A DNA stretch of 64,000 nucleotides, taken from contig CP136068.1 in assembly GCA_032622095.1 (NCBI GenBank), positions 122,887,989 to 122,951,988 of the forward strand. Reading direction: 5' to 3'. Positions 35,720 to 47,831 of the stretch are shown piece by piece. This stretch comes from Siphonodentalium dalli. Lineage: Eukaryota; Mollusca; Scaphopoda; Gadilida; Siphonodentaliidae. Position 1 is the first letter of the stretch. Every line of letters starts with the position of its first letter. The position numbers and the translations under genes were made by a program. The notes below the pieces were generated by a model. It saw only the letters and a list, made by a program, of their open reading frames with translations. It did not search any database and was not told the DNA's origin.

Positions 35720-37281
35720 AGGGGGACTGTACACTAAATCTGTCCATTTATGGGACCATCTCCTTTTATACTCAACAGAATATATGCATCAAATAAATTA
35801 ATTTGAGCCATAGATTAGTTAGTCTGGTCGTGGAAGCATTGGACCTAGAACAAATTGTTTACAAGCTGTTTTTGGTGTCATATTGTCGGGCAGAATGTAG
35901 GGAACAACATATCCAAAATCCGCTAAATCCGCTTTGGGGAAAATCCTCTATTGAAGATATCTGTTGTTATCGGAAAATACTGAATTCTGTGGCAAGTGTT
36001 CCAATTAATGCCAAATTCGTTATAAATTGAAATATACACAAACATTGCTTAGTCGTAAACCATATATGTAGAATATTTTTCCCAAAATGGCCACCAAAAT
36101 GGACAAAATCGAATGAAATTCACATTTAGTGCAAAATTGAATAGCTAGTCCTATACGAGTGAACAAACGCTCGAATATTGCGAGGAAGAATGACTACAAG
36201 ACAGTATAAGAGAAACTTTTGATTAGAGATGTACGGATTCTCTCTGATGTATCTCACGAGAGAGCAAGCGAAATCAGGGTCTTGTGGAACGGTTAAATCT
36301 GGACTTTTGGGTGTCCAGAAACGGAAACATGACGCAGTTTTATCTGTACCGCTAATCTTGAATCGTGTGATATATGTGTAATTAAACAGCTAAACGGGAT
36401 TTAGTAGGGATGTATTGACTATGCGGCCTTTCTCTAGAAGCAGAAATATATGTATTCAGAGCAGTCTCTCGAATGAGACCGATCACCATTTATTTTGATA
36501 TCTACGGTATAAAACCTTAACAAATTAATTGCTATAAAACGGTATGAATTATGTTCATATTGTACTGGGGAGAATGCGTAGATCATATTGTACGTTTCTC
36601 AAAATAGTAGTTATAGTTGCCTCAGATCAAGTGATAAAACACGAATATTTCGCTTTTATCACAAGAATGCGTGATGGTGTACCATGAACTAAATTTATTA
36701 AATCACAAATGAGTACCATAGACTGTCTTCAATAAATTCAAAATTGACCAAAATTGCCTACATAATCTGTGACAGAGACTGTGTTTATACCTGGAAATTA
36801 TATTTGGTTGAATTCACCAAGGCCACATCTACGCGAAACTTACTACGTTGTCTTCAACCGCATCACCGCGTTTACCCATTTTCCATAATGTTACACATGT
36901 CTATTGCACACAGAACCACAACTAACAATATTGGGTGAATGTTCAACGTTGGAATAACATTTTAAACGATGATCACCTGATATTTAGCACGATTACGTGG
37001 GTGGTAATGGTAATATATTTTCAAACAAAAATATACTGAAAACTAATAGTGTGCATTGCGCTGTAGCTTATTCTAGTTGTAAAGTGGCCACTGAAGTAAT
37101 TTTAACAAAATTGTCTACTAAGAAACCGGGTTGGTAGCAGAATGAGAATTAGTCTTACATACAATGTACTATGTACAGTCTCTTTGACCTGGTGAGATTC
37201 GGTGCTAATCCATTGAAGATATGAGTGTTTCTTTACAGTATAATAACCATTGCGACATACGTGTATCGTTTATTAAAAAAA
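35720..37281. other. No gene recognised
   Basis: AT-rich sequence with ORFs up to 76 codons and no domain, splice pattern or repeat that I could support. Confidence 0.4.
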
Positions 37282-37681
37282 ATCAGGAAAGTATGGCATT
37301 TTTTCCCTTTCGATCATTTTTTGTAACCCCAGCTGTATATGAATTTCTGTGCATACTATTTATCATGGATGTTAACATGGACATGTAAATAGGAATGAGT
37401 CATTTTGAGGTAATTCGGCCAAAAAAACATGGCTGCCAGCGGCCATCTTGGATTTCAAAATTTGCAACAAAATACAACACGATAACTGCCTGCAGTCAGT
37501 TTACAGTTAGAATTACATTATTTCTCTCATGCAAAGTGGGTTTGAAGCCCAACTCATTGCCAAAACACTAAAAAACAAGCATTTTTTTTTTAGTTGCGGA
37601 AAAAATTGCTTGTTGGTGGCTTTGACCACCCACCCACCCCGGCATATGTGCCGGATTTTTTTTTCTCACACCCCCCCCCCC
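37282..37681 (+). repeat. Dispersed repeat E, copy 2
   Basis: See 25590-26127. This copy is shorter by one C-rich block and ends in the same poly-C tract after GTGCCGGA. Confidence 0.85.
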
Positions 37682-38151
37682 TGTCTGACACAACATTAGT
37701 TGGAAATTTCACACCAATAATAGGTTGAAATTATTCTCGTATAGTATGATTTTCCAACAAATTATTAGTGAGACATTTGTGGTTTTAGACCAGAATTTGC
37801 ATATTTTCCTATTTTTTTTTGGTCAAAATGAAATCACTATTTAGTTGGAAATTCTCCAAACTTAGGGAGGTGTCAGGTTGGAAATCCCAAGGTTGACACA
37901 CCCCATCACAAGGATACCATATAGCAACGTCCCAGGGTACGTCCATAATTGATCAATATAGCCTTGTCTGTTTCACATACAAAATACAGCACACCTCGAG
38001 ATGTTCTTTATCAATTCCCACAAGTAAAAGAGCAAATGGTAGAGAAGTTAACCCTTTGTAGTGAAATTGGAATTTTGTGTTGAACATGCTGGCAATATTT
38101 TAGTACGGTTCTGACAACTGGGTCCGGGAACTTTTAGCTGTGCATACGCCC

Positions 38152-38372
38152 TGTCACTAACACGCGGCCATATTGGATCCATCAGGCCCGGTTCCGTGGT
38201 TTTAGAGCTACAGGTCAAAGTTCTGGAGTAGCGATCCATATATGGAAGTAATGAATTATTAACTTTGACATGTAGCACTAAAACCACGGAACCGGAGATT
38301 GATGAATCTCTATAACCACGGATCCGGAACTGGATGAATCCAACACGACTGCGACTCGGTGATCTCGCTTAT
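38152..38372. mobile_element. TIR element family G, copy 1
   Basis: The arms pair GCGGCCATATTGGATCCATC with the right-hand GGATGAATCCAACACGACTGC and include CTACAGGTCAAAGTTCTGGA. The right end is TCGGTGATCTCGCTTAT. It matches the better-preserved copy at 47552-47831, with the left terminus degraded. The inner part has a second inverted pair around AAAACCACGGAACCGG. Confidence 0.7.
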
Positions 38373-39339
38373 TATACCGAACCAGTGTACCATAAAAGGT
38401 TTATACGCTATAAGACGTGTGGAAAACTATATAGACCACTGTAACTTAACAAACACACAATTATCGCAAGGCAAATTAGGTTATAAGCAACTAAATACTT
38501 GAAATTATGTCCCTTGGCATTTGTGTAGGGAAACTCGAGTCAGCATAAAAAAAATACCGGCAGCTGAATGGTGTATAATATCTTCGGTTGTTTAATGTGA
38601 AAGAAAAAAGAAATTCATAGGCTATGTTAATTCCTCGGCCATTTGTGTGGGATTGTTCGTCAAGCGACTACATTGGTCGCCAAATTTGGTAGGGGGTGGG
38701 GGTATTTTTCTATATTAAAATTGTGTGCACAAAAGGGGGTAGTTGTGGAATTTATTTCCAGGAATAAGTATGGTGAGGCACCATTTCGTTTTTGACAACT
38801 TATGTCCGACGTGGAGTTCTACATATAAAGTTTGGGGCATTAACTATACCTCAGAGCATGCATGCAGAGTCGGGGGAGAGTGTGCACCGAACGACCTTCC
38901 GTTTTTTCGGAATGAATCAGTTTGCACCATGCAACTATATATAAAAGATCACATTGTATACGTATCTATTATGCTGAAACGTTTGTTTCTGTGTTGGCAT
39001 GATACATCAACGCACACATTAACATCGATATAATCATAAGTAGTTCCATACTGCGAGACTTAGTGACAGAGCTAAATTCATAAGTATAACGGTGGGCGTA
39101 CACATCGCAAGTACTAATAGACAATGGCCACACACACGAAAATCAATGGAGTGGAATTTGCTTATGTTGTGGATGTAGTCAGTTGGTATTCTTTAAACCA
39201 AGCCTCGGTAAACATTGGAGTGATGGGGCGTCGTAATAGAAAAACAAAGCAAATATTCACCACATGGTGTTGGAATCAGAAAATGAATCAGTCCATCAGT
39301 TTTGTATTATACAGAGTCGCACCTGTCTTTACAAAGGTG
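38373..39339. other. No gene supported
   Basis: It includes a 96-codon ORF (38743-39033) and the start of a 123-codon ORF (39124-39495). Neither shows a recognisable domain, and the second overlaps a local duplication. Confidence 0.3.
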
Positions 39340-39480
39340 CGCTGTGTTAAAGTCACGCATATGTTCGAAACTCGAGTTTTTGTGATATATGGTATCCGCA
39401 GGTATGATGGAATAGGCATACAGAATAAAGTATACAATCCTATTTGTATATCCAAAATGTGCAGCATGCAATTTCCACTC
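39340..39480 (+). repeat. Segment duplicated at 39890-40555
   Basis: CATATGTTCGAAACTCGAGTTTTTGTGA and CGCAGGTATGATGGAATAGGC reappear at ~39893 and ~40466. Between the duplicates lie a MITE (39506-39886) and, within the second copy, foldback copy d. Confidence 0.75.
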
Positions 39481-39505
39481 TTATATATAAACTAAACACC
39501 ACAAA

Positions 39506-39886
39506 TTAAAGGTACTCAATCCGATCAGACGGTACCCAAAATCATCAAGTTACAACAACATAATTGCTAACCACTGTCAACTGTGGTATAAAATTTCCCA
39601 AAACGTGATATTTATCAAAAAAAAATTCAACGAAAAATTGCCGTATTATCACGAAATTTTGCCGTATTACCAATTGATTTTAGAGTTATCCATTTTCATC
39701 CGCAATTTTTTCCGAGACCGTCCGTTTGACCACGTGTTCTGGGCCACATATTATTACACATCTCGAGAAATATCTGATCACTCTGAGCTTTGATGTGCAT
39801 GGGTTCCTGGGCTCGAATCAAATATTTTTTTTACCACAGAAGCCAAAGAAATAGTAATTTAGGAGAGTCGGATTGAGTACCTTTAA
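39506..39886 (+). mobile_element. TTAA-ended MITE family H, copy 1
   Basis: Begins TTAAAGGTACTCAATCCGAT and ends TCGGATTGAGTACCTTTAA. It shares an interior with 46751-47001 (GATTTTAGAGTTATCCAT, TTTGACCACGTG, GAGCTTTGATGTG, AAGCCAAAGAAATA), with ~130 bp more sequence after the left TIR. Confidence 0.88.
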
Positions 39887-39977
39887 AGTCAGACATATGT
39901 TCGAAACTCGAGTTTTGTGATATGGTACATGTACTATGTACATATCAGTGGGAAGGGTATTCACATCGGTCTAAAAT

Positions 39978-40437
39978 GTGACCCGCCATATCAAATCCAG
40001 TCGTAAGTCGGGATTTTTTTTACCCTCTGCCATTGCATTCTCTTATATATGCGAGTCGACCATAGGTCGCCTCGCATATATAAGAGAATGCATTGGCCTA
40101 ACAATTTTTTATCATTTTTTTTAAATAAATGTTTCTTACAATTTTTAGGACATAAAATAAAAAAAACATCCATTACCCTGCAAGGAGCCCCACACATATA
40201 TAGAAGCATATAGATGAGTGTCGTCTGCTTATGTTTGTCTGGGGTTCTGTATGGGTGAAATTATAAAATTGTTAAAGAATACAAGAAAAAATTATTAAAA
40301 TTGTAAAAAAGTGTTAGGCCAATGCATTCTCTTATATATGCGAGGCGACCTATGGTCGACTCGCATATATAAGAGAATGCATTGGCACAGGGTAAAAAAA
40401 ATCCCGACTTACGACTGGATTTGATATGGCGGGTCAC
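39978..40437 (+). mobile_element. 460-bp foldback element, copy d
   Basis: Complete, with GTGACCCGCC/GGCGGGTCAC ends and AAAT on both sides. The left hairpin carries two substitutions (TCTGCCATTGC). It splits a locally duplicated segment. Confidence 0.94.
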
Positions 40438-40571
40438 AAATGAAGTTATTATTAAAGTAAACTCCGCAGGTATGATGGAATAGGCATACATAATAAAGTA
40501 ATCATAATCATAAATGTTATATCAAAAATGTGCAGCACGCAATTCACTCTTAGTGTACCTTCAGACGACCA

Positions 40572-40835
40572 CGATACACATGAGGCCCCCACACCTACCC
40601 CCCACGGAATACGGAGGGTGGAATACAGAGGGTGGAATACGGAATACCAGTTAACAGCCATATGGAATACATAAACATATATGAAAACTTCATTTTTGTT
40701 AAGGTCGGCGTACGAATACAGGTATTTTTGGAATACCGAATACCTCCTAACAGAGGGGCCGGAATACGGCGTAGCTCATAACAGGGCATGGAATACGGCG
40801 TACGAAGGGGGTGGGGGTGGGGGCCTCACACATCG
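40572..40835. mobile_element. Element with ~30-bp inverted repeats
   Basis: Left ACACATGAGGCCCCCACACC and right GTGGGGGCCTCACACATCG are inverted. The interior has repeated GGAATAC / ACCAGTTAACA motifs related to the minisatellite at 41.6 kb. Confidence 0.6.
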
Positions 40836-41607
40836 TAAGTGGAGGGATCGGGCCCGACGAGATCGTGGATAGTTTGTTCAGACGATTGCGATGTCACGTG
40901 CATTATTCTATCGTATACGTTGTTCTAAAGCATGTGATTGACTACCCTACGAATTAGTTGACCCAGCCAATGCTCCCGTTACAAAATAAATTTGGTTTTT
41001 GAATGAGATTTCCGATTTTGGGAGCAAAAAAATTTGGCCAAATGATTTTTTTTTTTTGTCGACATTTACCCAAAACATTTTGCCAACTTGACATGACAGT
41101 GTGAATCCTGCCAACCAGTAATTGGTTGGGAACTTGTTTTTAGACGAACAATCGCCTATTTTCCTACTTTTTGTAAAATATTTGGACCACAAGTTAGAAA
41201 ATATTATGCAAAAATAAATCAAGTACGTCTAACTGAAATTCAAACAGTTGGGAAGCTTGAGGTAACAGTTAGGAAGCTTTGGGTACCAGTTGGGAGCTTG
41301 AGGTACCAGTTGAAAAATTAAACCCGAAGGAGGTGCAAATGGAATTTCGCGAATATGGGAATATTGTCTGGTTCAAAGTTCAGTTGGAACTTTCAATGTG
41401 AACACCCGTCCCACACCAAAACGGAGACACTCTGCATGGTCACGTCCCTGGTTCTGATACTTACATCCCAAATAGTTATTGTCCACTTTGTGCTTTTTTT
41501 GAGACCAAGAGATGTGTAATTGACAACAATGTATCAAACTTGAGCCCAATAGGACATCTCAGGTGAAACGATTTCACAAAACAGCTTAGTATGTGTTTGA
41601 AATGTTG
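40836..41607. other. No gene; degenerate repeats
   Basis: Three short units containing GTTGGGAAGCTTGAGGTA-like sequence at 41250-41320. The flanks resemble the scattered GTTGGAAATTTC sequence. Nothing coding. Confidence 0.4.
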
Positions 41608-43360
41608 GGTGAATACCGAATACCAGTTAAAATTGGAGGTGAATACTGAATGCCAGTTATCAGAGGAGGGGGGATACCGATTAACATGAAACAGAGGGTG
41701 TGAATACTGAATATCAGTTAACATAGGGGGGAATACTGAATAACATGTAACGGAGGGGGTTAATACTTAATAACATGTAACAGAGGGTGCGAATACTGAA
41801 TATTAGTTAACATAGGGGGATAATACTGAATAACATGTAACAGAGGGGGTTAATACTTAATAACATGTAACAGAGGGTGCGAATACTGAATATCAGTTAA
41901 CATAGGGGGATAATACTGAATAACATGTAACAGAGGGGGTTAATACTTAATAACATGTAACAGAGGGGGATAATACTGAATAACATGTAACAGAGGGGGT
42001 TAATACTTAATAACATGTAACAGAGGGTGCGAATACTGAATATCAGTTAACATAGGGGGATAATACTGAATAACATGTAACAGAGGGGGTTAATACTTAA
42101 TAACATGAAACAGAGGGTGCGAATACTGAATATTAGTTAACATAGGGGGATAATACTGAATAACATGTAACAGAGTGGGTTAATACTTAATAACATGTAA
42201 CAGAGGGTGCGAATACTGAATATTAGTTAACATAGGGGGATAATACTGAATAACATGTAACAGAGGGGGATAATACTGAATAACATGTAACAGAGGGGGA
42301 TAATACTGAATAACATGTAACAGAGGGTGCGAATACTGAATATTAGTTAACATAGGGGGATAATACTGAATAACATGTAACAGAGGGGGTTAATACTTAA
42401 TAACATGTAACAGAGGGTGCGAATACTGAATATTAGTTAACATAGGGGGATAATACTGAATAACATGTAACAGAGGGGGATAATACTGAATAACATGTAA
42501 CAGAGGGTGCGAATACTGAATATTAGTTAACATAGGGGGATAATACTGAATAACATGTAACAGAGGGGGTTAATACTTAATAACATGTAACAGAGGGTGC
42601 GAATACTGAATATCAGTTAACATAGGGGGATAATACTGAATAACATGTAACAGAGGGGAATAATACTGAATAACATGTAACAGAGGGTGCGAATACTGAA
42701 TATCAGTTAACATAGGGGGATAATACTTAATAACATGTAACAGAGGGTGCGAATACTGAATATCAGTTAACATAGGGGGATAATACTGAATAACATGTAA
42801 CAGAGGGTGTGAATACTGAATATCAGTTAACATAGGGGGGAATACTGAATAACATGTAACGGAGGGGGTTAATACTTAATAACATGTAACAGAGGGTGCG
42901 AATACTGAATATTAGTTAACATAGGGGGATAATACTGAATAACATGTAACAGAGGGGGATAATACTGAATAACATGTAACAGAGTGGTGAATACTGAATA
43001 TTAGTTAACATAGGGGGGAATACTGAATAACATGTAACAGAGGGGGTTAATACTTAATAACATGTAACAGAAGGTGCGAATACTGAATATCATGTAACAG
43101 AGGGGGTTAATACTGAATATCATGTAACAGAGGGGGTTAATACTTAATAACATGTAACAGAGGGGGATAATACTGAATAACATGTAACAGAGGGTGCGAA
43201 TACTGAATATCAGTTAACATAGGGGGATAATACTGAATAACATGTAACGGAGGGGGTTAATACTTAATAACATGTAACAGAGGGTGCGAATACTGAATAT
43301 CAGTTAACATAGGGGACATTAGGGGTGAATACTTAATGCGAGTTAACAGAGGGGTGAATA
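41608..43360. repeat. 30-bp minisatellite, ~57 copies with higher-order pattern
   Basis: Three monomer types alternate: GAATACTGAATATYAGTTAA+CATAGGGGGA, TAATACTGAATAACATGTAA+CAGAGGGGGW and TAATACTTAATAACATGTAA+CAGAGGGTGC. They occur mostly in the order c-a-b (a 90-bp unit) with extra a monomers. Edges are more diverged. The GAATACnGAATACCAGTTAA motif also occurs scattered at 40.6, 43.3, 56.5 and 57.3 kb. Confidence 0.93.
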
Positions 43361-43689
43361 GTATAGTTAAGAAAATATGTGATGAAGGACATATATGTTA
43401 CACTTTTTATACCATATATTGACATCACTGTTCTCGATAGTAATTTGCCAAACTGTACCACATTAAGATAAAAGGTCCTGATAGCTACATATTATATTTT
43501 TCGACACAGCGATGACCAGGTACGACGCGACCTGTGAATGCCTGTCGCGGGTAAACTATATATATAGCGCACTATTAACATACCGAGACCATGCAGAAAG
43601 GGATAAAAAAAAAGGCACATTCTAGAATTTATAGGCCCATTCTAGAATTTATAACCATCAAGTACCACAATTGGGCGCAAACCAGCTTT
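43361..43689. other. No gene recognised
   Basis: AT-rich spacer between two minisatellites, with a 19-bp local duplication CATTCTAGAATTTATA at 43618 and 43637. Confidence 0.4.
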
Positions 43690-43933
43690 AGTTGAATCCC
43701 GAGTACCATTTATGACGGGGTATGAATCCCGAATACCGGTTAGTTTATATAACAGCGAGGTATGAATCCCGAATACCTGCTATTTTATATAACAGCGAGG
43801 TATGAATCCCGAATACCTGCTATTTTATACAACAGAGAGGTATGAATCCCGAATACCTGCTATTTTATATAACAGAGAGGTGTGAATCCCGAATACCTGC
43901 TATTTTATATAACAGCGAGGTATGAATCCCGCC
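43690..43933. repeat. 40-bp minisatellite, ~5.5 copies
   Basis: TATGAATCCCGAATACCTGC+TATTTTATATAACAGCGAGG units start at 43721, 43761, 43801, 43841 and 43881, with partial units at both ends. It shares the GAATCCCGAATACC wording with the 30-bp array upstream. Confidence 0.92.
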
Positions 43934-44722
43934 TGAAAATGGCCTCAATCCAGTTTACCAAAAAGAGGAGGGTGACACCCTCATCTATAGCGACGTCCCT
44001 GTCTGGTCCAATTGTTGAGAACGACCCGGTTATGAACTCAGTTCAAACCACTTGTGTACAGGTACAGACGTCTTCTGATACTGACTTGAGTCACGTCGGC
44101 GGTAGACTCTCATACTTATTAATTATCTCGATCGAGTTGCGTTGATTCAAACGAACCATGAGGAATTGGTGCATCCAAGCGAAAACAGACGTTAGTCAGA
44201 AAACCTTGAGGAAATCAATTATCGATGATTCGTCCTCCCCAAAATGTTGACCAATGATCTTAGTGTGGTTGTGAATTGCCCGATTACCCTCAAATATGCG
44301 TATGTATCAATACTCTAAGTAATTATTGGTGAATAATATTGGCGGGAAATTCTATGCCCTTATATGGTAAAATGTGTTCCGCCAAGCTCTATGCGTCGGG
44401 CCCTATATGCATATTTGGAAATACAAATGTGAGCAGCAAAGAACTTCTTGGCGCAATTTAAACGGCATTTTATTTACGCGGCTTGCAATGGGTTACTGTG
44501 GTCGAAACTCTGATCTCCGCTAACAAAATATAACCCATTCTCTTGCTACAGCACTAGGCAACTTGCAAAACAGTACGCTATCGTCATTTCTATGATTAGA
44601 ACGACGTAATTTATTCTGCGAATATGATTGGATAGCTGTTCTCATATGTCAATATCCCTTGCAGCGAAAGCTTAAGTCCGCCCCCTTAATGATTGAATTG
44701 TTGTATATATAGCACTACCTTT
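43934..44722. other. No gene recognised; diverged repeat at left edge
   Basis: The first ~60 bp (GAAAATGGCCTCAATCC..., GGGTGACACCCTC) resembles 53430-53480 and 57310-57370. The rest is AT-rich sequence upstream of the putative promoter. Confidence 0.4.
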
Positions 44723-44730
44723 TATAAATA
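44723..44730 (+). promoter_or_regulatory. TATA-box-like site
   Basis: TATAAATA lies 139 bp upstream of the first ATG of the exon chain at 44870. Spacing would put transcription start near 44755, leaving a ~115-nt 5' UTR. This is pattern-based only. Confidence 0.35.
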
Positions 44731-44869
44731 AAGTATACACGCGTGTCCACGCTTACTCGAACGTATATAGTTTCTCGCAAAGTCATCGAACGGCGAAACT
44801 ATACTGCAGATTTATAAATCGCATCTTATTTATCGAAACTAACGTAATCGATCGATTGTCAATATCACT

Positions 44870-45076
44870 ATGGCTATTGTTCTACCAAGAGAAATTAACC
44901 CATTCGGCGCTGAATATAACAGAGAGGAGACCGTCGGAATCAACTTTGCGCCGCTGGATCAACTGGTCGGAAGTCACGGCGTCAGGATTCACTGCACGGA
45001 AACTGTTGATTTGAAAGTGATACGAAAGACAGCGCCGGAACTAAATCACGAAATACTCAACGAAATTATAGGAACT
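44870..45076 (+). CDS. Candidate novel gene, exon 1
   Basis: The frame opens with ATG in a favourable context (A at -3, G at +4) and encodes 69 residues starting MAIVLPREINPFGAEYN. The composition is mixed and coding-like (CpG-rich third positions, no low complexity), unlike the surrounding AT-rich DNA. It ends at a possible donor, ACT|GTATGA, in phase 0; unspliced, the frame stops two codons later. Exons 2 and 3 downstream continue in compatible phases. I recognise no family; there is no signal peptide or membrane segment in this part. It could alternatively be an isolated exon fragment or pseudogene. Confidence 0.45.
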
Positions 45077-45585
45077 GTATGAAAGTGTAACAATAGAGCA
45101 AATTTGACAAAAATCTGTCTTTTTTGTGAGGTTCCTATGCCTCTATCGATGTGTTCCTGTTATACGAAGCAATTAAGCGTTTAGACAGCGTTGCCTCGTG
45201 GGTGCTTCCAATGTACTGGGTGATTTCTACCCTTACACCCTTTTTCCTGTGCGATGCAAACACGATCATATATGAGTGAGGAGAGAATCGAACTATTGAT
45301 TAAAACGTATAACGATATGCGAACCACTGAGCAGTGACGAAGAAAAGTTTATGAGAAAAATAGAAAGATGCTTGAAATGTCACGAGTTGTGACTTTGACA
45401 TTCCTTGATATGCAGTGAGCGGTTTTGACGGACGACATACAGTGCACGGTTTGGGCGAGAAGGGTTTATTGTGCTTATAATGAAAGACACATACATCTCG
45501 GCGGTTACATTTAATTGGACTGAAGAACGTTTTCGGGGCAGATACTATTGATTTTGTGGACAGTCAGTGAGCGCATGCATTTCAG

Positions 45586-45760
45586 ATGCCGGTCATCATT
45601 TCGCATTTGACTTCACAGATTCACATCAACCATCTTTCGAACGACGGGAAGTCTGACTTTCCCACTTCTACTCCGAAGTGGACCGAGTACCTCAGGATCC
45701 TAAGGACACGTGGCCAGAAATTTATACTGGACAATGTCAATGACGTTTCATTTCGGGAAG
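45586..45760 (+). CDS. Candidate novel gene, exon 2
   Basis: It is preceded by a good acceptor (GCATGCATTTCAG, immediately before 45586) and followed by a donor AAG|GTATAT. The 175 nt begin in phase 0 and end in phase 1. The frame encodes MPVIISHLTSQIHINHLS... with a basic segment, WTEYLRILRTRGQKFILDN, near the end. The composition is again more coding-like than its flanks. Because the exon starts with ATG directly at the acceptor, it could also hold an alternative start. Product unknown. Confidence 0.42.
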
Positions 45761-46371
45761 GTATATATATGACAAGTTTGTCGCAGACGAACAGCATCAT
45801 TATGGTTGTGATATACTTTTGTATTTATCGGACATCATGGGCATTTATGTGGAGATGAATCAAACTCGTTTATTTTTGGTATTTATGTCTCGATTATTAG
45901 GGATTATTATTATATAGAATTGTTCATCAAGTGTGATGTCGGAATAGAACATTAGGGTATGACGAAGCTGTGTGATGCGTGTTGTATTCGAGTGAGTGAA
46001 GGGAGAGATAAATATAAAGTGCTATTTTGTTTAAATACTGGCTATATAACACACAATTCTAAGTACTATATAGTATGTGGTACATGCATGTAATTTTTTA
46101 TGTTTTGTGGATTAATAGTTTTCGGAAGTTTAAAATTTCTCACATGACCTTAATCAGATACCCAGATGTATAAAATCAATCTTATCTAACCAGCAACCTA
46201 TATGCCTATGCATGCATGACGAAATGTCTTGACACGAACTGACACGGGGGAGTAACAAAAAAAAGATAACGATCGAATGTCTTGAGAATGCATGGGTGTG
46301 TCAAGGACAAGGTCAATCGGTACACACGTTTTTGCTGCGTCATGTTTTCTGACTCGTGCATGTGATTTCAG

Positions 46372-46422
46372 AATTAAGTTTGGCCGTGACCGATGATCAG
46401 TCGCTTACTATGTTGCAACTCC
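46372..46422 (+). CDS. Candidate novel gene, exon 3 (tentative)
   Basis: It follows an acceptor, GTGATTTCAG, at 46362-46371. Joined to exon 2 in phase 1 it restores a Glu codon and reads ELSLAVTDDQSLTMLQL. The proposed donor (CC|GTATAA) is weak, so the 3' limit is uncertain; the frame stays open for a further ~40 codons. No later exon could be identified before the MITE at 46751. Confidence 0.3.
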
Positions 46423-46750
46423 GTATAAATGTTGCGTTTTCGATATACGTCGCATATACACGTGTATATATATATCCATATCCACAAACTCAAATAAAAG
46501 ATAAAAACAAATCTACGAGGCTAGCTATATATAAATGCACCTTGTAAATCACAATGCCTGATGTGTGTTGATTTCCACATAACATACATCATTATATACA
46601 TTTCAATATTTTCCAAATTTCAAACATTTTTTGGCGAAGACTGTATGTGTCCGACCAAATATCGAAAAATGATAACAGTCAATTTCGGCATTCGTATTCA
46701 GCCAAAGATAAAGCCATGTTTTATCATTTCAAATTCGTGTCTGTTATTAT

Positions 46751-47001
46751 TTAAAGGTACTCAATCCGATCAGTTATTATTACCACTTGATTTTAGAGTT
46801 ATCCATCTTCATCCGCATCTTCGTCCGTTTGACCACGTGTTTCTGGGCCACAAACAATAGAAATAGCAAACTTAAAAAATCTATATCTAATCACCATGAG
46901 CTTTGATGTGTGGGTTCCTCGACTCAAATCAAAATATTTTGTACCCCCGAAGCCAAAGAAATAATAATTTAGGAGCGTCTGATCGGATTGAGTACCTTTA
47001 A
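46751..47001 (+). mobile_element. TTAA-ended MITE family H, copy 2
   Basis: 251 bp, starting TTAAAGGTACTCAATCCGAT and ending ATCGGATTGAGTACCTTTAA, a perfect terminal inverted repeat of at least 20 bp. It is non-coding. Confidence 0.92.
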
Positions 47002-47551
47002 TATGAGTGTCGTATGAAAGAATCGTATGATAGCAACCGAAGATGATTGTTAGTGTTTTAAACCGATAACAGAGAAGTTTCGCAAAATTACAATTACCGT
47101 TATTCCTGAGCGTATATACCCATCCCGGGAAGGGGAAACTGATGCCGTTACGAAAAAGTATACCGTTATTTTTTCTAAAGTTGTCATTTTCGCGGTGTTT
47201 GGCTAACCCGACCGATTTGAGAAAAAAAACCAGTGTGTGTGAATGAAACATTCAAGAACATATATATTTTGAAAAATATAATAATGCCTGCGCTGGTGTT
47301 TCTAAAACGACGTGAATAACCGTCTTTATAGTCGATTTTCAACAACTAATACAACCAGTATTAAATTTTTGTTCGAAATAAATATGTTTGAATGTTTGAT
47401 ACGCATAATGGATTTTCCTGGATATGTTCAGATTATCGGAACACCGCGAAAGAAAAACTAAATATAACGGTACTTTTTGTTACCAGCATTGCCCTAACAG
47501 CATGATAACAATTCAGCAGGACCCACCAGCATCATTGCACACGATGGCGTC
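47002..47551. other. No gene supported
   Basis: A 150-codon minus-strand frame (46799-47251) runs from here into the MITE. Because half of it is transposon sequence, it is not accepted as a gene. Confidence 0.35.
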
Positions 47552-47831
47552 TATAAGCGAGATTCACTGAGTCACGGCCATATGGATTCATCCAGCCCCG
47601 TTCTGCGGTTTAAGTGCTACAGGTCAAAGTTCTGGAGGTGCTTTTCATACTTGTGAATATTCATGATTCTATATATGGAATTCATGAATATTTAAAATCT
47701 CCATAATTATATGGAATCAAGAATATTCAATCATGGAATGCACCTCCGGAACTTTGACCTGTATATGACGTAAACAGCGGAACGGGGGCTGGATGAATTC
47801 AATATGGCCGCGACTCAGTGATCTCGCTTAT
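47552..47831. mobile_element. TIR element family G, copy 2
   Basis: TATAAGCGAGATTCACTGAG at the left pairs with CTCAGTGATCTCGCTTATA at the right. Inner arms include CTACAGGTCAAAGTTCTGG and its inverse. The interior is AT-rich with further GAATATTCATGATT palindromes. A TA duplication is possible, but too short to assert. Confidence 0.85.

Noticed and set aside
39124-39495. 123-codon ORF starting MATHTK
   Set aside because: No recognisable domain, and its last third belongs to a local non-coding duplication. A real small gene cannot be excluded.
46799-47251. 150-codon minus-strand ORF
   Set aside because: More than a third lies inside MITE copy 46751-47001, and the rest shows no domain.
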